Shown: piece by piece, positions 1 through 7,435 of the stretch
Layout of the letters: each line of letters starts with the position of its first letter
Numbering within the stretch: the stretch's first letter is position 1
Assembly: GCA_029007415.1 (NCBI GenBank)
Contig: JAQXHT010000019.1
Location: forward strand, 1-21,440
DNA: 21,440 nucleotides
Direction of reading: 5' to 3'
Source: a bacterium
Lineage (GTDB): Bacteria; Bacillota_I; Bacilli_A; RF39; UBA660
Program-made: the position numbers and the translations under genes
The notes under the pieces: model-generated
What the model saw: only the letters and a program-made list of their open reading frames with translations
Told to the model about the DNA's origin: nothing
Databases searched by the model: none

Positions 1-1239
1 GATTCCATGGCATTATTTCATACGTTATTAATGCTTAGAAAAAAAATAAACATAAAACTAATTTGTGCGCATGTTAATCATGGGAAGAGAAAAGAAAGTG
101 AAGAAGAAAAAGTTTTACTAGAAGAATATTGTGCTAAACATGATGTTGTATTTGAATATATGCGTATAAAAAATTATGGTGATGATAATTTTCACAATGA
201 AGCAAGAAATATAAGATATAATTTCTTTGAAGAAATAGTTAATAAATATCAAGCAAAATACTTAATGACAGCTCATCATGCCGATGATTTAATGGAAACT
301 ATCCTAATGCGAATAGTAAGAGGCTCTAATATTTATGGATACTCTGGTTTTAAAAAAATAGTAAATATGGATACCTATACGATTTATAGACCATTTTTTG
401 AAACGACTAAAGCTAAATTATTAGACTATGACCATAGATATAAAATACCTTATGCTATAGATGCTTCGAATAATAGTTCAGTTTATACAAGAAACCGTTA
501 TCGTAAAGAAGTATTACCTTTTCTAAAGAAAGAAGATAGTAAAGTAGAACAAAAATTTATTAAATTTCATACTACCTTAGAAGAAGTATCTGAATACCTA
601 AATAAAGAGGTTCAAAAAGCCTTGACCAAAGTAGTAAGAAATGATAAATTATTTATCGAACCATTTAATGAATTAGATAAAATAATTCAAAAATTAGTTT
701 TAGAAGAATTGCTTAAAAAATATTATCAAGATGACTTAGTTTTAATATCTGATAAGCATCTAGATTCTATATTTAAAATAATCACTTCTAAAAGAGCTAA
801 TGTTAAACTAAATTTTCCAAATGATGTAGTTATTAGAAAGAGTTATGATACTATAGAATTTGATAGAAATACAGAGATAATAGATACATATGAAATAGAA
901 TTATCAAATTATGCTAAGCTTCCTAATGGACATACTTTAAGAGTAGTAGAAGAAGAAATTGGAAATAGTAATAATATTACAAGATTATCTAGTAAAGACT
1001 TAACATTACCATTAAGAGTTAGAACTAGAGAATATGGCGATACATTGGTAATTAAAAATGGTGGACATAGAAAATTAAAGAAGATATTTATAGATTGTAA
1101 AATACCATTAAAAGATAGAGATTTATGGCCGGTAGTAGTTGATAGTAAGAATCAAATAGTCTTTATACCGGGTATTAAAAAAACCAAATACGATAAGAAA
1201 AAAGATGAATTTTATGATATAATACTGAAATATGAATAG
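1..1239 (+). CDS. tilS: tRNA(Ile)-lysidine synthase TilS (5' end cut off by window)
   Basis: TilS uses ATP and lysine to convert C34 of the CAU-anticodon tRNA(Ile) to lysidine, so that it reads AUA. The window opens in frame at Asp-Ser of the N-type ATP-pyrophosphatase P-loop (SGGxDS followed by M-A-L). The ATG at 7 is therefore internal, and the real start lies upstream of the window. Visible family signatures are HVNHGKR soon after the P-loop, the HHADDLMETILMRIVRGS block around residues 90-107, and Y-T-R-N-R-Y-R-K-E-V-L-P near 160. The C-terminal TilS domain follows from about residue 325 (LPLRVRTREYGD, then K-L-K-K-I-F-I-D). About 410 residues are visible of a usual 430-470. The stop TAG is followed after 17 nt by ftsH, so the two are probably co-transcribed, as tilS and ftsH are neighbours in Bacillus. 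Identification is secure; only the extreme N-terminus is missing. Confidence 0.95.
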   Translation, partial: DSMALFHTLLMLRKKINIKLICAHVNHGKRKESEEEKVLLEEYCAKHDVVFEYMRIKNYGDDNFHNEARNIRYNFFEEIVNKYQAKYLMTAHHADDLMETILMRIVRGSNIYGYSGFKKIVNMDTYTIYRPFFETTKAKLLDYDHRYKIPYAIDASNNSSVYTRNRYRKEVLPFLKKEDSKVEQKFIKFHTTLEEVSEYLNKEVQKALTKVVRNDKLFIEPFNELDKIIQKLVLEELLKKYYQDDLVLISDKHLDSIFKIITSKRANVKLNFPNDVVIRKSYDTIEFDRNTEIIDTYEIELSNYAKLPNGHTLRVVEEEIGNSNNITRLSSKDLTLPLRVRTREYGDTLVIKNGGHRKLKKIFIDCKIPLKDRDLWPVVVDSKNQIVFIPGIKKTKYDKKKDEFYDIILKYE

Positions 1240-1256
1240 TTAGAGGAGATGTTGAT

Positions 1257-3221
1257 ATGACACAAAATAAAAAAGTAAGACAAGGATTACTTCCTTATGT
1301 ATTTTTACTACTTATAATGCTTGGTGTTTTCTATTTTGTTACTATTGCTAATCAAAAAGTTAATAACTTAACTTATAGTGAATTTATGAAATCATTAGAT
1401 TCTAGTGAAGTAACTGAACTAGAAGTTAAGCCAAGAGAAAGAGCTAGTATTTATGAAGTACGTGGTAAATTAAAAAACTATAAAGAAAACGAAACTTTTT
1501 ATGTAAGACTTCCATTATCAGAACAAGTAATGAAGAAATTAGTTACTGCAAGTGATAAATATAACTTTGAATTTACTGCTGTAGCTGACCCAGAATCAAA
1601 TTCATTATTAATTATTGTAGCTAATTACTTACCTATGCTATTAGTACTTGCTATTGGTTTTTGGTTCTTAAATAAGCAAATGGGTGGAAAGAATGGTTCA
1701 TTTGATTTTGGAAAGAGTAAAGCCAAATTATCAAGTGATAAAAATAAAGTAACATTTAAAGATGTTGCTGGTTTAAAAGAAGAAAAAGAAGAAGTAAAAG
1801 AGTTAATTGACTTCTTAAAAAATCCTAAAAAATTCCAAAAACTTGGTGCAAGAATTCCTAAAGGAGTATTATTATATGGTCCTCCGGGAACTGGTAAAAC
1901 ATTACTAGCAAGAGCAGTAGCCGGTGAAGCAAATGTTCCTTTCTACTATATTAGTGGTTCTGACTTTGTAGAATTATTTGTTGGTGTTGGTGCCAGTCGT
2001 GTTAGAGATATGTTCCAACAAGCTAAAAGAACAGCTCCTTGCTTAATCTTTATTGATGAAATAGATGCAGTTGGTCGTCAACGTGGTAGTGGTATCGGTG
2101 GCGGACATGATGAAAGAGAACAAACATTAAACCAATTACTTACAGAAATGGATGGATTTGGTGAAAATGAAGGCATCATCATAATCGCTGCAACTAATAG
2201 ACCTGATGTTTTAGATCCAGCTTTACTTAGACCAGGAAGATTTGATAGACAAGTAACTGTTAACTTACCTGATGTTAAAGGAAGAGAAGAGATTCTTAAA
2301 GTTCACGCTAGAAATAAAGTTTTAGCAGATGGAGTAAATATTCCAGCTCTTGCTAAAAGAACACCAGGTTATTCTGGTGCTGACCTAGAAAACTTATTAA
2401 ACGAAGCTGCTTTACTTGCTGTTAGAAGAAATAAAGAAGCGATTACAATGAGTGAAATAGATGAAGCCAGTGACAGAGTATTAATGGGACCTGCTAAATC
2501 TAGTAAGACACGTAGTGAAAATGACCGTAAGTTAGTAGCATATCACGAATCTGGACATGCTGTAGTAGGAATTAAGTTAAAAGGAGCAAATGATGTTCAA
2601 AAGGTAACAATTATTCCACGTGGTTCCGCTGGTGGTTATAATATGATGATTCCTAGTGAAGAAAAAATGTGTTCTACTAAGACTGATTTATTAGAACAAA
2701 TAACAGGTTTACTAGCAGGACGTGTTGCTGAAGAAGTAGTATTTGGAGAAATTACAACTGGAGCCGAAAACGACTTCTCAAAAGCTACAAAAATAGCAAG
2801 AGCAATGGTTACTGAATACGGAATGAGTGATTTAGGACCAATGCAATTAGAACAACAAGAAGGAAGCGTCTTCCTTGGAAGAGATTATAATAAATCAAGA
2901 AACTTCTCTAATGAGGTAGCTCACGAGATAGATACAGAAATGAGAAAAATTATTGATGGATGTTATAAGAAAGCTACACAAATAATTAACGATAACCGTG
3001 ATTTATTAGAACTATTAGCAACAACTTTATTAGAATATGAAACATTAACTAAGGAACAAATTGATTACTTAGTAGAAAATGGTAAAATGCCTAGTGAGGA
3101 AGAAGAAACAACTTATGAAAAAATGAGTTTAACTAAACTTAAAGAAATAGCTAAAGAAAAAGGTATTAAAGGTTATTCAAAGATGGATAAGGAAGAAATT
3201 ATAAAAGAACTTGAGAAATAG
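1257..3221 (+). CDS. ftsH: ATP-dependent membrane zinc metalloprotease FtsH with extra C-terminal Rho_N/SAP-like domain
   Basis: FtsH is a membrane-anchored hexameric AAA+ protease that degrades damaged membrane proteins and short-lived regulators. Two membrane segments (about residues 11-31 and 116-138) flank an extracytoplasmic domain. The AAA core has Walker A GPPGTGKT (208-215), Walker B around FIDEID (265-270) and a second region of homology with R325/R328 near RPGRFD. The protease domain has the zinc motif HESGH (430-434), with the third ligand probably D506 in AENDFSKAT. At 654 aa the length is usual, but the last ~37 residues (618-654; LTKLKEIAKEKGIKGYSK, then M-x-K-E-E) resemble a Rho_N/SAP-type helix-extended-loop-helix rather than an ordinary FtsH tail. 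The start is the ATG at 1257, nine bases after AGAGGAG (1242-1248); the nearer ATG at 1249 runs into a stop at once. A terminator overlaps the 3' end. Confidence 0.97.
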   Translation: MTQNKKVRQGLLPYVFLLLIMLGVFYFVTIANQKVNNLTYSEFMKSLDSSEVTELEVKPRERASIYEVRGKLKNYKENETFYVRLPLSEQVMKKLVTASDKYNFEFTAVADPESNSLLIIVANYLPMLLVLAIGFWFLNKQMGGKNGSFDFGKSKAKLSSDKNKVTFKDVAGLKEEKEEVKELIDFLKNPKKFQKLGARIPKGVLLYGPPGTGKTLLARAVAGEANVPFYYISGSDFVELFVGVGASRVRDMFQQAKRTAPCLIFIDEIDAVGRQRGSGIGGGHDEREQTLNQLLTEMDGFGENEGIIIIAATNRPDVLDPALLRPGRFDRQVTVNLPDVKGREEILKVHARNKVLADGVNIPALAKRTPGYSGADLENLLNEAALLAVRRNKEAITMSEIDEASDRVLMGPAKSSKTRSENDRKLVAYHESGHAVVGIKLKGANDVQKVTIIPRGSAGGYNMMIPSEEKMCSTKTDLLEQITGLLAGRVAEEVVFGEITTGAENDFSKATKIARAMVTEYGMSDLGPMQLEQQEGSVFLGRDYNKSRNFSNEVAHEIDTEMRKIIDGCYKKATQIINDNRDLLELLATTLLEYETLTKEQIDYLVENGKMPSEEEETTYEKMSLTKLKEIAKEKGIKGYSKMDKEEIIKELEK

Positions 3222-3230
3222 TTCTTTTTT
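3203..3230 (+). terminator. Intrinsic terminator overlapping the ftsH stop codon
   Basis: AAAAGAAC (3203-3210) pairs with GTTCTTTT (3221-3228) around a 10-nt loop, and the right arm runs into a T tract ending at 3231. The ftsH stop TAG (3219-3221) sits at the loop/arm junction. The stem is A/T-rich and therefore modest. Its loop contains the -35 element of the mscL promoter. Confidence 0.6.
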
Positions 3231-3239
3231 TAGTATAAT
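3211..3239 (+). promoter_or_regulatory. Sigma-A-type promoter for mscL
   Basis: TTGAGA (3211-3216) and TATAAT (3234-3239) are separated by exactly 17 bp. The -10 box is consensus and the -35 matches 4 of 6. The -35 lies in the last codons of ftsH, within the loop of the ftsH terminator. Initiation is expected near 3246, inside the palindrome at 3244-3255. Confidence 0.75.
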
Positions 3240-3243
3240 ATGT

Positions 3244-3255
3244 GTGAAATTTCAC
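3244..3255. promoter_or_regulatory. Perfect 12-bp palindrome at the mscL transcription start (candidate operator)
   Basis: GTGAAATTTCAC is a perfect palindrome starting 5 bp after the -10 box and ending 11 bp before the mscL Shine-Dalgarno sequence. A dimeric repressor bound here would cover the initiation site. No regulator can be named from the sequence, and a chance palindrome in AT-rich DNA remains possible. Confidence 0.4.
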
Positions 3256-3278
3256 GATGAGTGAAAAAGGAGGATAAA

Positions 3279-3704
3279 ATGGATAAAAAAGTAAATAAAA
3301 ATCTAAAAAAAGAAGCAGATGAATTTAAAAAATTTATAAGTAGAGGTTCAGTTGTAGATATGGCTATTGGTGTCATTATTGGAGGAGCTTTTGGAAAAAT
3401 AGTTAGTAGTTTAGTAAATGACATTATTATGCCATTAGTAGGAGTTATCTTAGGTGGACTTGATTTTAGTTCATTAAGTATTAAAGTGGGAGATGCTTCT
3501 ATTAAGTATGGTTCTTTTATTCAAAGTGTCGTTGATTTTTTAATAATAGCACTTTGTATCTTTACTATGTTACAGATACTTAATAGTATAAAAGAAAAAG
3601 CTGATAAGAAGTTAGGTCATAAAAAAGAAGAAGAGAAAGCAAAGAAAGATGAACAAATTATTCTCTTAGAAGAAATAAGAGATTTGCTAAAAAATAGTAA
3701 ATAG
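3279..3704 (+). CDS. mscL: Large-conductance mechanosensitive channel MscL
   Basis: MscL forms a homopentameric membrane pore that opens under high membrane tension and releases solutes during hypo-osmotic shock. The N-terminal signature is clear: F-K-K-F-I-S-R-G-S-V-V-D-M-A-I-G-V-I-I-G followed by GGAFGKIVSSLVNDIIMP, which is TM1 with the Gly/Ala-rich pore-lining face. A short periplasmic loop and TM2 (about residues 78-98, VVDFLIIALCIFTMLQI) follow, then a charged cytoplasmic helical bundle ending in EEIRDLLKN. The protein is 141 aa, normal for the family. I chose the ATG at 3279 because AAGGAGG (3267-3273) lies 5 nt upstream; an in-frame GTG at 3261 precedes that ribosome site and is unlikely to be used. 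The gene has its own promoter. No clear terminator follows, so transcription may continue into the unknown genes downstream. Confidence 0.96.
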   Translation: MDKKVNKNLKKEADEFKKFISRGSVVDMAIGVIIGGAFGKIVSSLVNDIIMPLVGVILGGLDFSSLSIKVGDASIKYGSFIQSVVDFLIIALCIFTMLQILNSIKEKADKKLGHKKEEEKAKKDEQIILLEEIRDLLKNSK

Positions 3705-3715
3705 GTAGTAATTAA

Positions 3716-4705
3716 ATGTTTGATGAAATAATTTTAGAAATATTAAATGATATTAAAACTAGTCAGTTAGAGTTAAGTAAAGATAAATATGATAAAAGAA
3801 CTTTAGCTAGATTAAAAGAAATAATAAAAACAGCTGATACATTATATGGAAAGTAACAAAATAGTTATTTAATAAATAAATATAATTTATTTTTAGAAAA
3901 GTACCTTTTTATGGACAAAAGAGGAGTAAAGCAGAAAAAAGAATTAGAAGAAGTGGCACTAACTTTCTTTTATAAAACTCCTAGAGTAGATTTAACTGAT
4001 ACTATAGACTATGTAGAAAGTTGTTTTAATCAAATAAGTGAAGTAAAAAGAAAAAGAGATGAAGTTTCCATTAGAAAATTATTTGCTACTGATAGTATTG
4101 GTGCTTTTTCTTGTTCTATAATGCCTTCCATAATAGATAATCCAGTTTTAACATCCTTATTAGGAATAAATGCTTGCATAGCAAATCAAATTAATACAAG
4201 AAAAACAGATGATTTTTGTGTAAAAATGATTGCTGATAAATTTTATGAAATGAGTAGTGACATATTACTTACTGATTCTAAATTTTTCACAGCTGTTTAT
4301 GGAAATACTTTAGCTAATTTTTGTATTGAAAAAGAAGTGTTCAGACCTAATCCTAATTATGATGGAAAGAATCCAGCTAACAAGAATATTGAAAGAAAAA
4401 TGACTATATCAGATTTAGAAGATATTTCTAAACAATATTTTCGAAGAAATACTTCAAAAAAATATATAAATATAGACGAAAGTATAACAGATATTGAAAG
4501 TTTAAAAACTTCTTCTAAAAAAATAGAAGATTACTCATTATATGATTGTTTAACAGCTTTAACAACCACTACGCTATCTAAAATAACAAAGGAAAATAAT
4601 ATATCACTAGAAAATACTTTATTACAAAATTTAGCATTATCAAAGAAAATATTAGAACCTAAAGCTAAAAAAAATAACTTAAAATCTAAAATAAGAAAAT
4701 TATAA
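3716..4705 (+). pseudogene. Unrecognised family, copy A: 329-codon gene interrupted by an in-frame TAA
   Basis: I do not recognise this family. One reading frame runs from the ATG at 3716 to the TAA at 4703-4705, broken only by TAA at 3854-3856. The 46 codons before the stop (ending TADTLYGK) align with the N-terminus of the next gene (SADILYGK), with the same start position. The region after the stop, including the ~18 codons before the ATG at 3911, continues the alignment (FFYK-x-x-x-VDL in both). Further shared blocks are NPNY, then EDYSLYD, then ENN-x-x-LEN, and a lysine-rich end. The ATG at 3911 has no ribosome site (CCTTTTT precedes it), so the 264-residue downstream part is unlikely to be translated on its own. 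The most economical reading is a recent nonsense mutation in one of two tandem paralogues. The protein appears mostly helical and soluble, with no signal peptide or membrane segment. Confidence 0.7.
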
Positions 4706-4728
4706 ATTTAACAATAAATATAAAAAAA

Positions 4729-4743
4729 TGTTATTAAGTAACA
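4729..4743. repeat. Short inverted repeat between the two paralogues
   Basis: TGTTA (4729-4733) and TAACA (4739-4743) are inverted around a 5-nt spacer, followed by a short T run. It is too weak to be a convincing terminator and could instead be a regulator site upstream of copy B. Confidence 0.25.
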
Positions 4744-4781
4744 CAATTTTTAACATATTATAACAGAAAGTAGATGATAGA

Positions 4782-5804
4782 GTGACTGATGATAATATAG
4801 CAAATATATTAATACTTTTAAAAACTTATCCTGATAAATTTTATGAAAAAAATTATGATAAAGAAACCTTAAAAAAAATCAAAGAAATAATAAAATCTGC
4901 TGATATATTATATGGCAAGGAAAGTTATTACTTAAAGAATAAATATTATAATTATATGAATGACTATTTTTTAGAAAAAGTACCATCATTAGAAGTTAAA
5001 AATATAAATGAGTTAAAAAAGATAGTCTATGGTTTCTTTTACAAAGCAGAACCAGTTGATTTAGTATCTTCTTTTGAAAATCCTGCTCAACTAATTAGAA
5101 AAAGTTTTGGGCAAATAGATGAAACTAAAGAAATAGGAACAAAAGAAGCAATGATAAAACTTTTGGAAAAAGCTGGCATAAATGTTATGACTACTGTTAC
5201 TATGTATCATTTAACTAAGCTATATGGTTATAAAGAACAAAATCTTAATTTAATACTAAGCCTTAATGCTGTAATTTTTAATCAATTAACAGAAGAATTA
5301 AACATACCTAACTCTAAAATAAATGAAGTAGCAAACCATTTAGAAAAAGTTGGTGAAAAGGTATACAGTAGTGATAGTCTTATTCACGAAACAATTTATG
5401 GTCTGGTATTAGCAGATTTTTGTACTAGAAAGAAGATGCCAATGCTTAATCCTAATTATCATAAAGGAATTGATAATAGAAAAATTATTATGCAATCAGT
5501 AAATAGTCAAGAATTAGCAAGAGATGTTAATAGTTTTTATGAAAGATACAGCAATGGTCGAATTATACAGATACATAGTGCTTGTGATGAACTAGATAAT
5601 TTGACTTTACCAGAAAAAGTAGAGGACTATTCATTATATGATAGTTTAGCTTTTCTAACAAATGTTACTATAAGTAAAATAAGATGTGAAAACAATTTAG
5701 AATTAGAAAATGTTTTATTAGAAAATTTGGTTTTAGCAAAGGCATCATTAAAATTCAAAAGCAAAAATCAAAAATTAAAGACAAAAGTAAAAAAAATAAT
5801 ATAA
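4782..5804 (+). CDS. Unrecognised family, copy B: intact 340-aa helical protein
   Basis: This is the full-length paralogue of the interrupted gene just upstream; I know no named family for either. It appears soluble and predominantly helical. It starts with a charged region (YDKETLKKIKEIIKSADILYGK), has a middle part ending in an AxFCxxKxxxxxNPNY block around residues 213-226, and a C-terminal block (KVEDYSLYDSLAFLT, then SKI, then ENNLELENVLLENLVL). It ends in a lysine-rich tail. The conserved cysteine before K-x-x-x-x-x-x-N-P-N-Y occurs in both copies. The GTG start at 4782 is supported because the two N-termini then align without a gap; the ribosome site is weak (AGAAAG at 4765-4770). A TATTAT box (4756-4761) could be a -10 element, but no good -35 is seen. 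dusB starts 9 nt after the stop, so the gene probably belongs to the dusB-lysS transcription unit. No function is assigned. Confidence 0.85.
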   Translation: MTDDNIANILILLKTYPDKFYEKNYDKETLKKIKEIIKSADILYGKESYYLKNKYYNYMNDYFLEKVPSLEVKNINELKKIVYGFFYKAEPVDLVSSFENPAQLIRKSFGQIDETKEIGTKEAMIKLLEKAGINVMTTVTMYHLTKLYGYKEQNLNLILSLNAVIFNQLTEELNIPNSKINEVANHLEKVGEKVYSSDSLIHETIYGLVLADFCTRKKMPMLNPNYHKGIDNRKIIMQSVNSQELARDVNSFYERYSNGRIIQIHSACDELDNLTLPEKVEDYSLYDSLAFLTNVTISKIRCENNLELENVLLENLVLAKASLKFKSKNQKLKTKVKKII

Positions 5805-5813
5805 GGGGTATTT

Positions 5814-6791
5814 ATGAAGTGGAAAATTAGAGATGTAGAAATAGAAAATCAAGTAGTATTAGCACCAATGGCAGGAATTTGTAACAGTGCTTATAGAAGA
5901 ATTATTAAAGAAATGGGTTGTGGTTTGATTTATGCTGAAATGGTAAGTGATAAAGCAATTTGTTATGATAATCAGAAAACTATTGATATGTTATATATGA
6001 GTGAAGAAGAACGACCAATTACCCAGCAAATATTTGGCAGTGACGTAGATAGTTTTGTAACAGCTGCAAAATATATAGAAAAAAATATGCACCCAGATAT
6101 AATTGATATAAATATGGGATGTCCTGTACCTAAAGTAGCCATTCGAGCTCAAGCAGGAAGTGCACTACTTAAAAATCCTGAAAAAGTAAAAGAAATAGTC
6201 ACAGCAGTAGTTAAAAGTGTTAAATGTCCTGTTACTGTTAAAATTAGAAGTGGCTGGGATAGCGATTCTATCAATGCTGTAGAAATAGCTAAGATATGTG
6301 AGGAAGCTGGAGCAAGTGCTATATGTGTTCATCCACGAACTAGAAAACAAGGATATAGGGGTAAAGCTGACTGGAATATAATAAAACAAGTAAAAGAAAA
6401 TGTTTCAATTCCTGTAATAGGTAATGGTGATATAACTACTAAAGAATTGGCAAAGAAAATGCTAGAAGAAACTGGTTGTGATGCTATAATGATTGGTCGA
6501 GGAGTGTTAGGTAATCCTTGGCTGATAAGAGATACTGTAGCATTACTTGACGGAAAGAAAGACTTCAAAGAAATAACACCTGTAGAAAAAATAGATATGT
6601 GTATAAAACACTTAAAACTACTAAATGAATTAAAAAATGAGAAAGTAGCAGTCTTAGAAATTAGAAATCATATTGCTTGGTATCTAAAAGGTGTAGAGGG
6701 TAGTAATCAGTTAAAAAATAATATTTATCAAATGACTAGTCTTTGTGATATACTACATATGTTAGAAGTATTTAGGAGGAACTTTGTATGA
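5814..6791 (+). CDS. dusB: tRNA-dihydrouridine synthase (DusB type)
   Basis: This is an FMN- and NADPH-dependent TIM-barrel enzyme that reduces specific uridines in tRNA to dihydrouridine. The N-terminus has the family opening VLAPMAGICNSAYRRI (15-30). The catalytic cysteine is C103 in DINMGCPVPKV. Phosphate/FMN contacts follow in VKIRSGW (142-148), CVHPRTR (171-177), GNGDI (203-207) and IGRGVLGNPW (227-236). At 325 aa the length is typical. The start ATG at 5814 lies 5 nt after the GGGG of a ribosome site at 5803-5808. It ends in TGA, which overlaps the start of the next gene (ATGA), so translation of the two is coupled. The dusB-lysS association is the conserved Bacillus arrangement, here with an RDD gene in between. 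Whether the product targets the same tRNA positions as characterised DusB enzymes cannot be seen. Confidence 0.95.
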   Translation: MKWKIRDVEIENQVVLAPMAGICNSAYRRIIKEMGCGLIYAEMVSDKAICYDNQKTIDMLYMSEEERPITQQIFGSDVDSFVTAAKYIEKNMHPDIIDINMGCPVPKVAIRAQAGSALLKNPEKVKEIVTAVVKSVKCPVTVKIRSGWDSDSINAVEIAKICEEAGASAICVHPRTRKQGYRGKADWNIIKQVKENVSIPVIGNGDITTKELAKKMLEETGCDAIMIGRGVLGNPWLIRDTVALLDGKKDFKEITPVEKIDMCIKHLKLLNELKNEKVAVLEIRNHIAWYLKGVEGSNQLKNNIYQMTSLCDILHMLEVFRRNFV

Positions 6792-7435
6792 AAGAGAAGA
6801 AAGAAGTAAAAGCCTTATTTTCACAACGATTTGTAGCATTTATGATAGATCTATTTTTAGTATCAGCTTTAACTACCTTAGTAACAACATTTATTCCAAC
6901 AAATGGTACTATTGATAAACTATATGATCAACAAACAAAAATTATCGAAAACTATACAAGTCAGAAAATAACTATGGAAGAATATGTAAATCAACTTGTA
7001 GATATCAGTTATGACATAGCTAAGCAGACAGGAATAGCAACATTAGTAGGAATAGCAATTTCACTTTTATATTACGTTTTATATGTATATAAGAATGATG
7101 GTCAAACTATTGGTAAGAAAATGATGAAGATTAAAATTAAAAATAAAAATGATGACCAATTAACAATGAATGATTTATTATTTAGAACTATGATATTACA
7201 AGGAACTTTAGTAAGTATTATAGGATTTTGTACAATATTATTTCTTGATAAAGATACATATCTAGCAACTAATAGTTTGCTAAATCTTGTACAATATAGT
7301 ATATTATTAGTTAGCTTTTTTCTTATTGCATTTACGAAAGAAAAACAGGGACTTCATGATAAATTAGTAGGAACAATAGTTGTTTGTACTAATGCAGTAG
7401 AAAATAAAGAGGAGGAAGAATTATGCGAGAATTAA
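6788..7435 (+). CDS. RDD-family integral membrane protein
   Basis: This is a 215-aa membrane protein with the RDD domain signature: R14 and D21 in SQRFVAFMIDL, the GQTIGKKMMKIKI block (105-117), and D191 in GLHDKLVGT. Membrane segments are at about 15-35, 81-101, 135-154 and 167-187; a charged extracytoplasmic loop lies between the first two. The molecular function of most RDD proteins is unknown; some act in sodium/proton exchange, which is not evidence for this one. Its ATG overlaps the dusB stop by 4 nt and follows AGGAGG (6774-6779). Its 3' end overlaps the lysS start by 13 nt. This sandwiching makes co-transcription with dusB and lysS nearly certain. Family assignment is confident; role is not. 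Confidence 0.88.
   Translation: MKEKKEVKALFSQRFVAFMIDLFLVSALTTLVTTFIPTNGTIDKLYDQQTKIIENYTSQKITMEEYVNQLVDISYDIAKQTGIATLVGIAISLLYYVLYVYKNDGQTIGKKMMKIKIKNKNDDQLTMNDLLFRTMILQGTLVSIIGFCTILFLDKDTYLATNSLLNLVQYSILLVSFFLIAFTKEKQGLHDKLVGTIVVCTNAVENKEEEELCEN

Noticed and set aside
7..9. ATG at position 7 as the tilS start
   Set aside because: Asp-Ser precede it in frame and match the SGGxDS-M motif, so the gene is cut by the window edge and the ATG is internal.
3261..3263. GTG as the mscL start
   Set aside because: It lies before the AAGGAGG ribosome site; the ATG at 3279 is ideally spaced.
3230..3424. Minus-strand ORF opposite mscL, and the other minus-strand ORFs of 60-98 codons in the window
   Set aside because: All lie opposite well-identified genes, have compositions expected from antisense AT-rich coding DNA, and show no recognisable domains or ribosome sites.
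3911..4705. A separate 264-aa gene starting at ATG 3911
   Set aside because: It has no ribosome site, and the same frame upstream continues the alignment with the neighbouring paralogue, so it is the tail of an interrupted gene.
6789..6791. TGA read as tryptophan (mycoplasma-type code)
   Set aside because: dusB ends at this TGA exactly where the family ends and where the next gene starts with a good ribosome site; Trp positions elsewhere use TGG.
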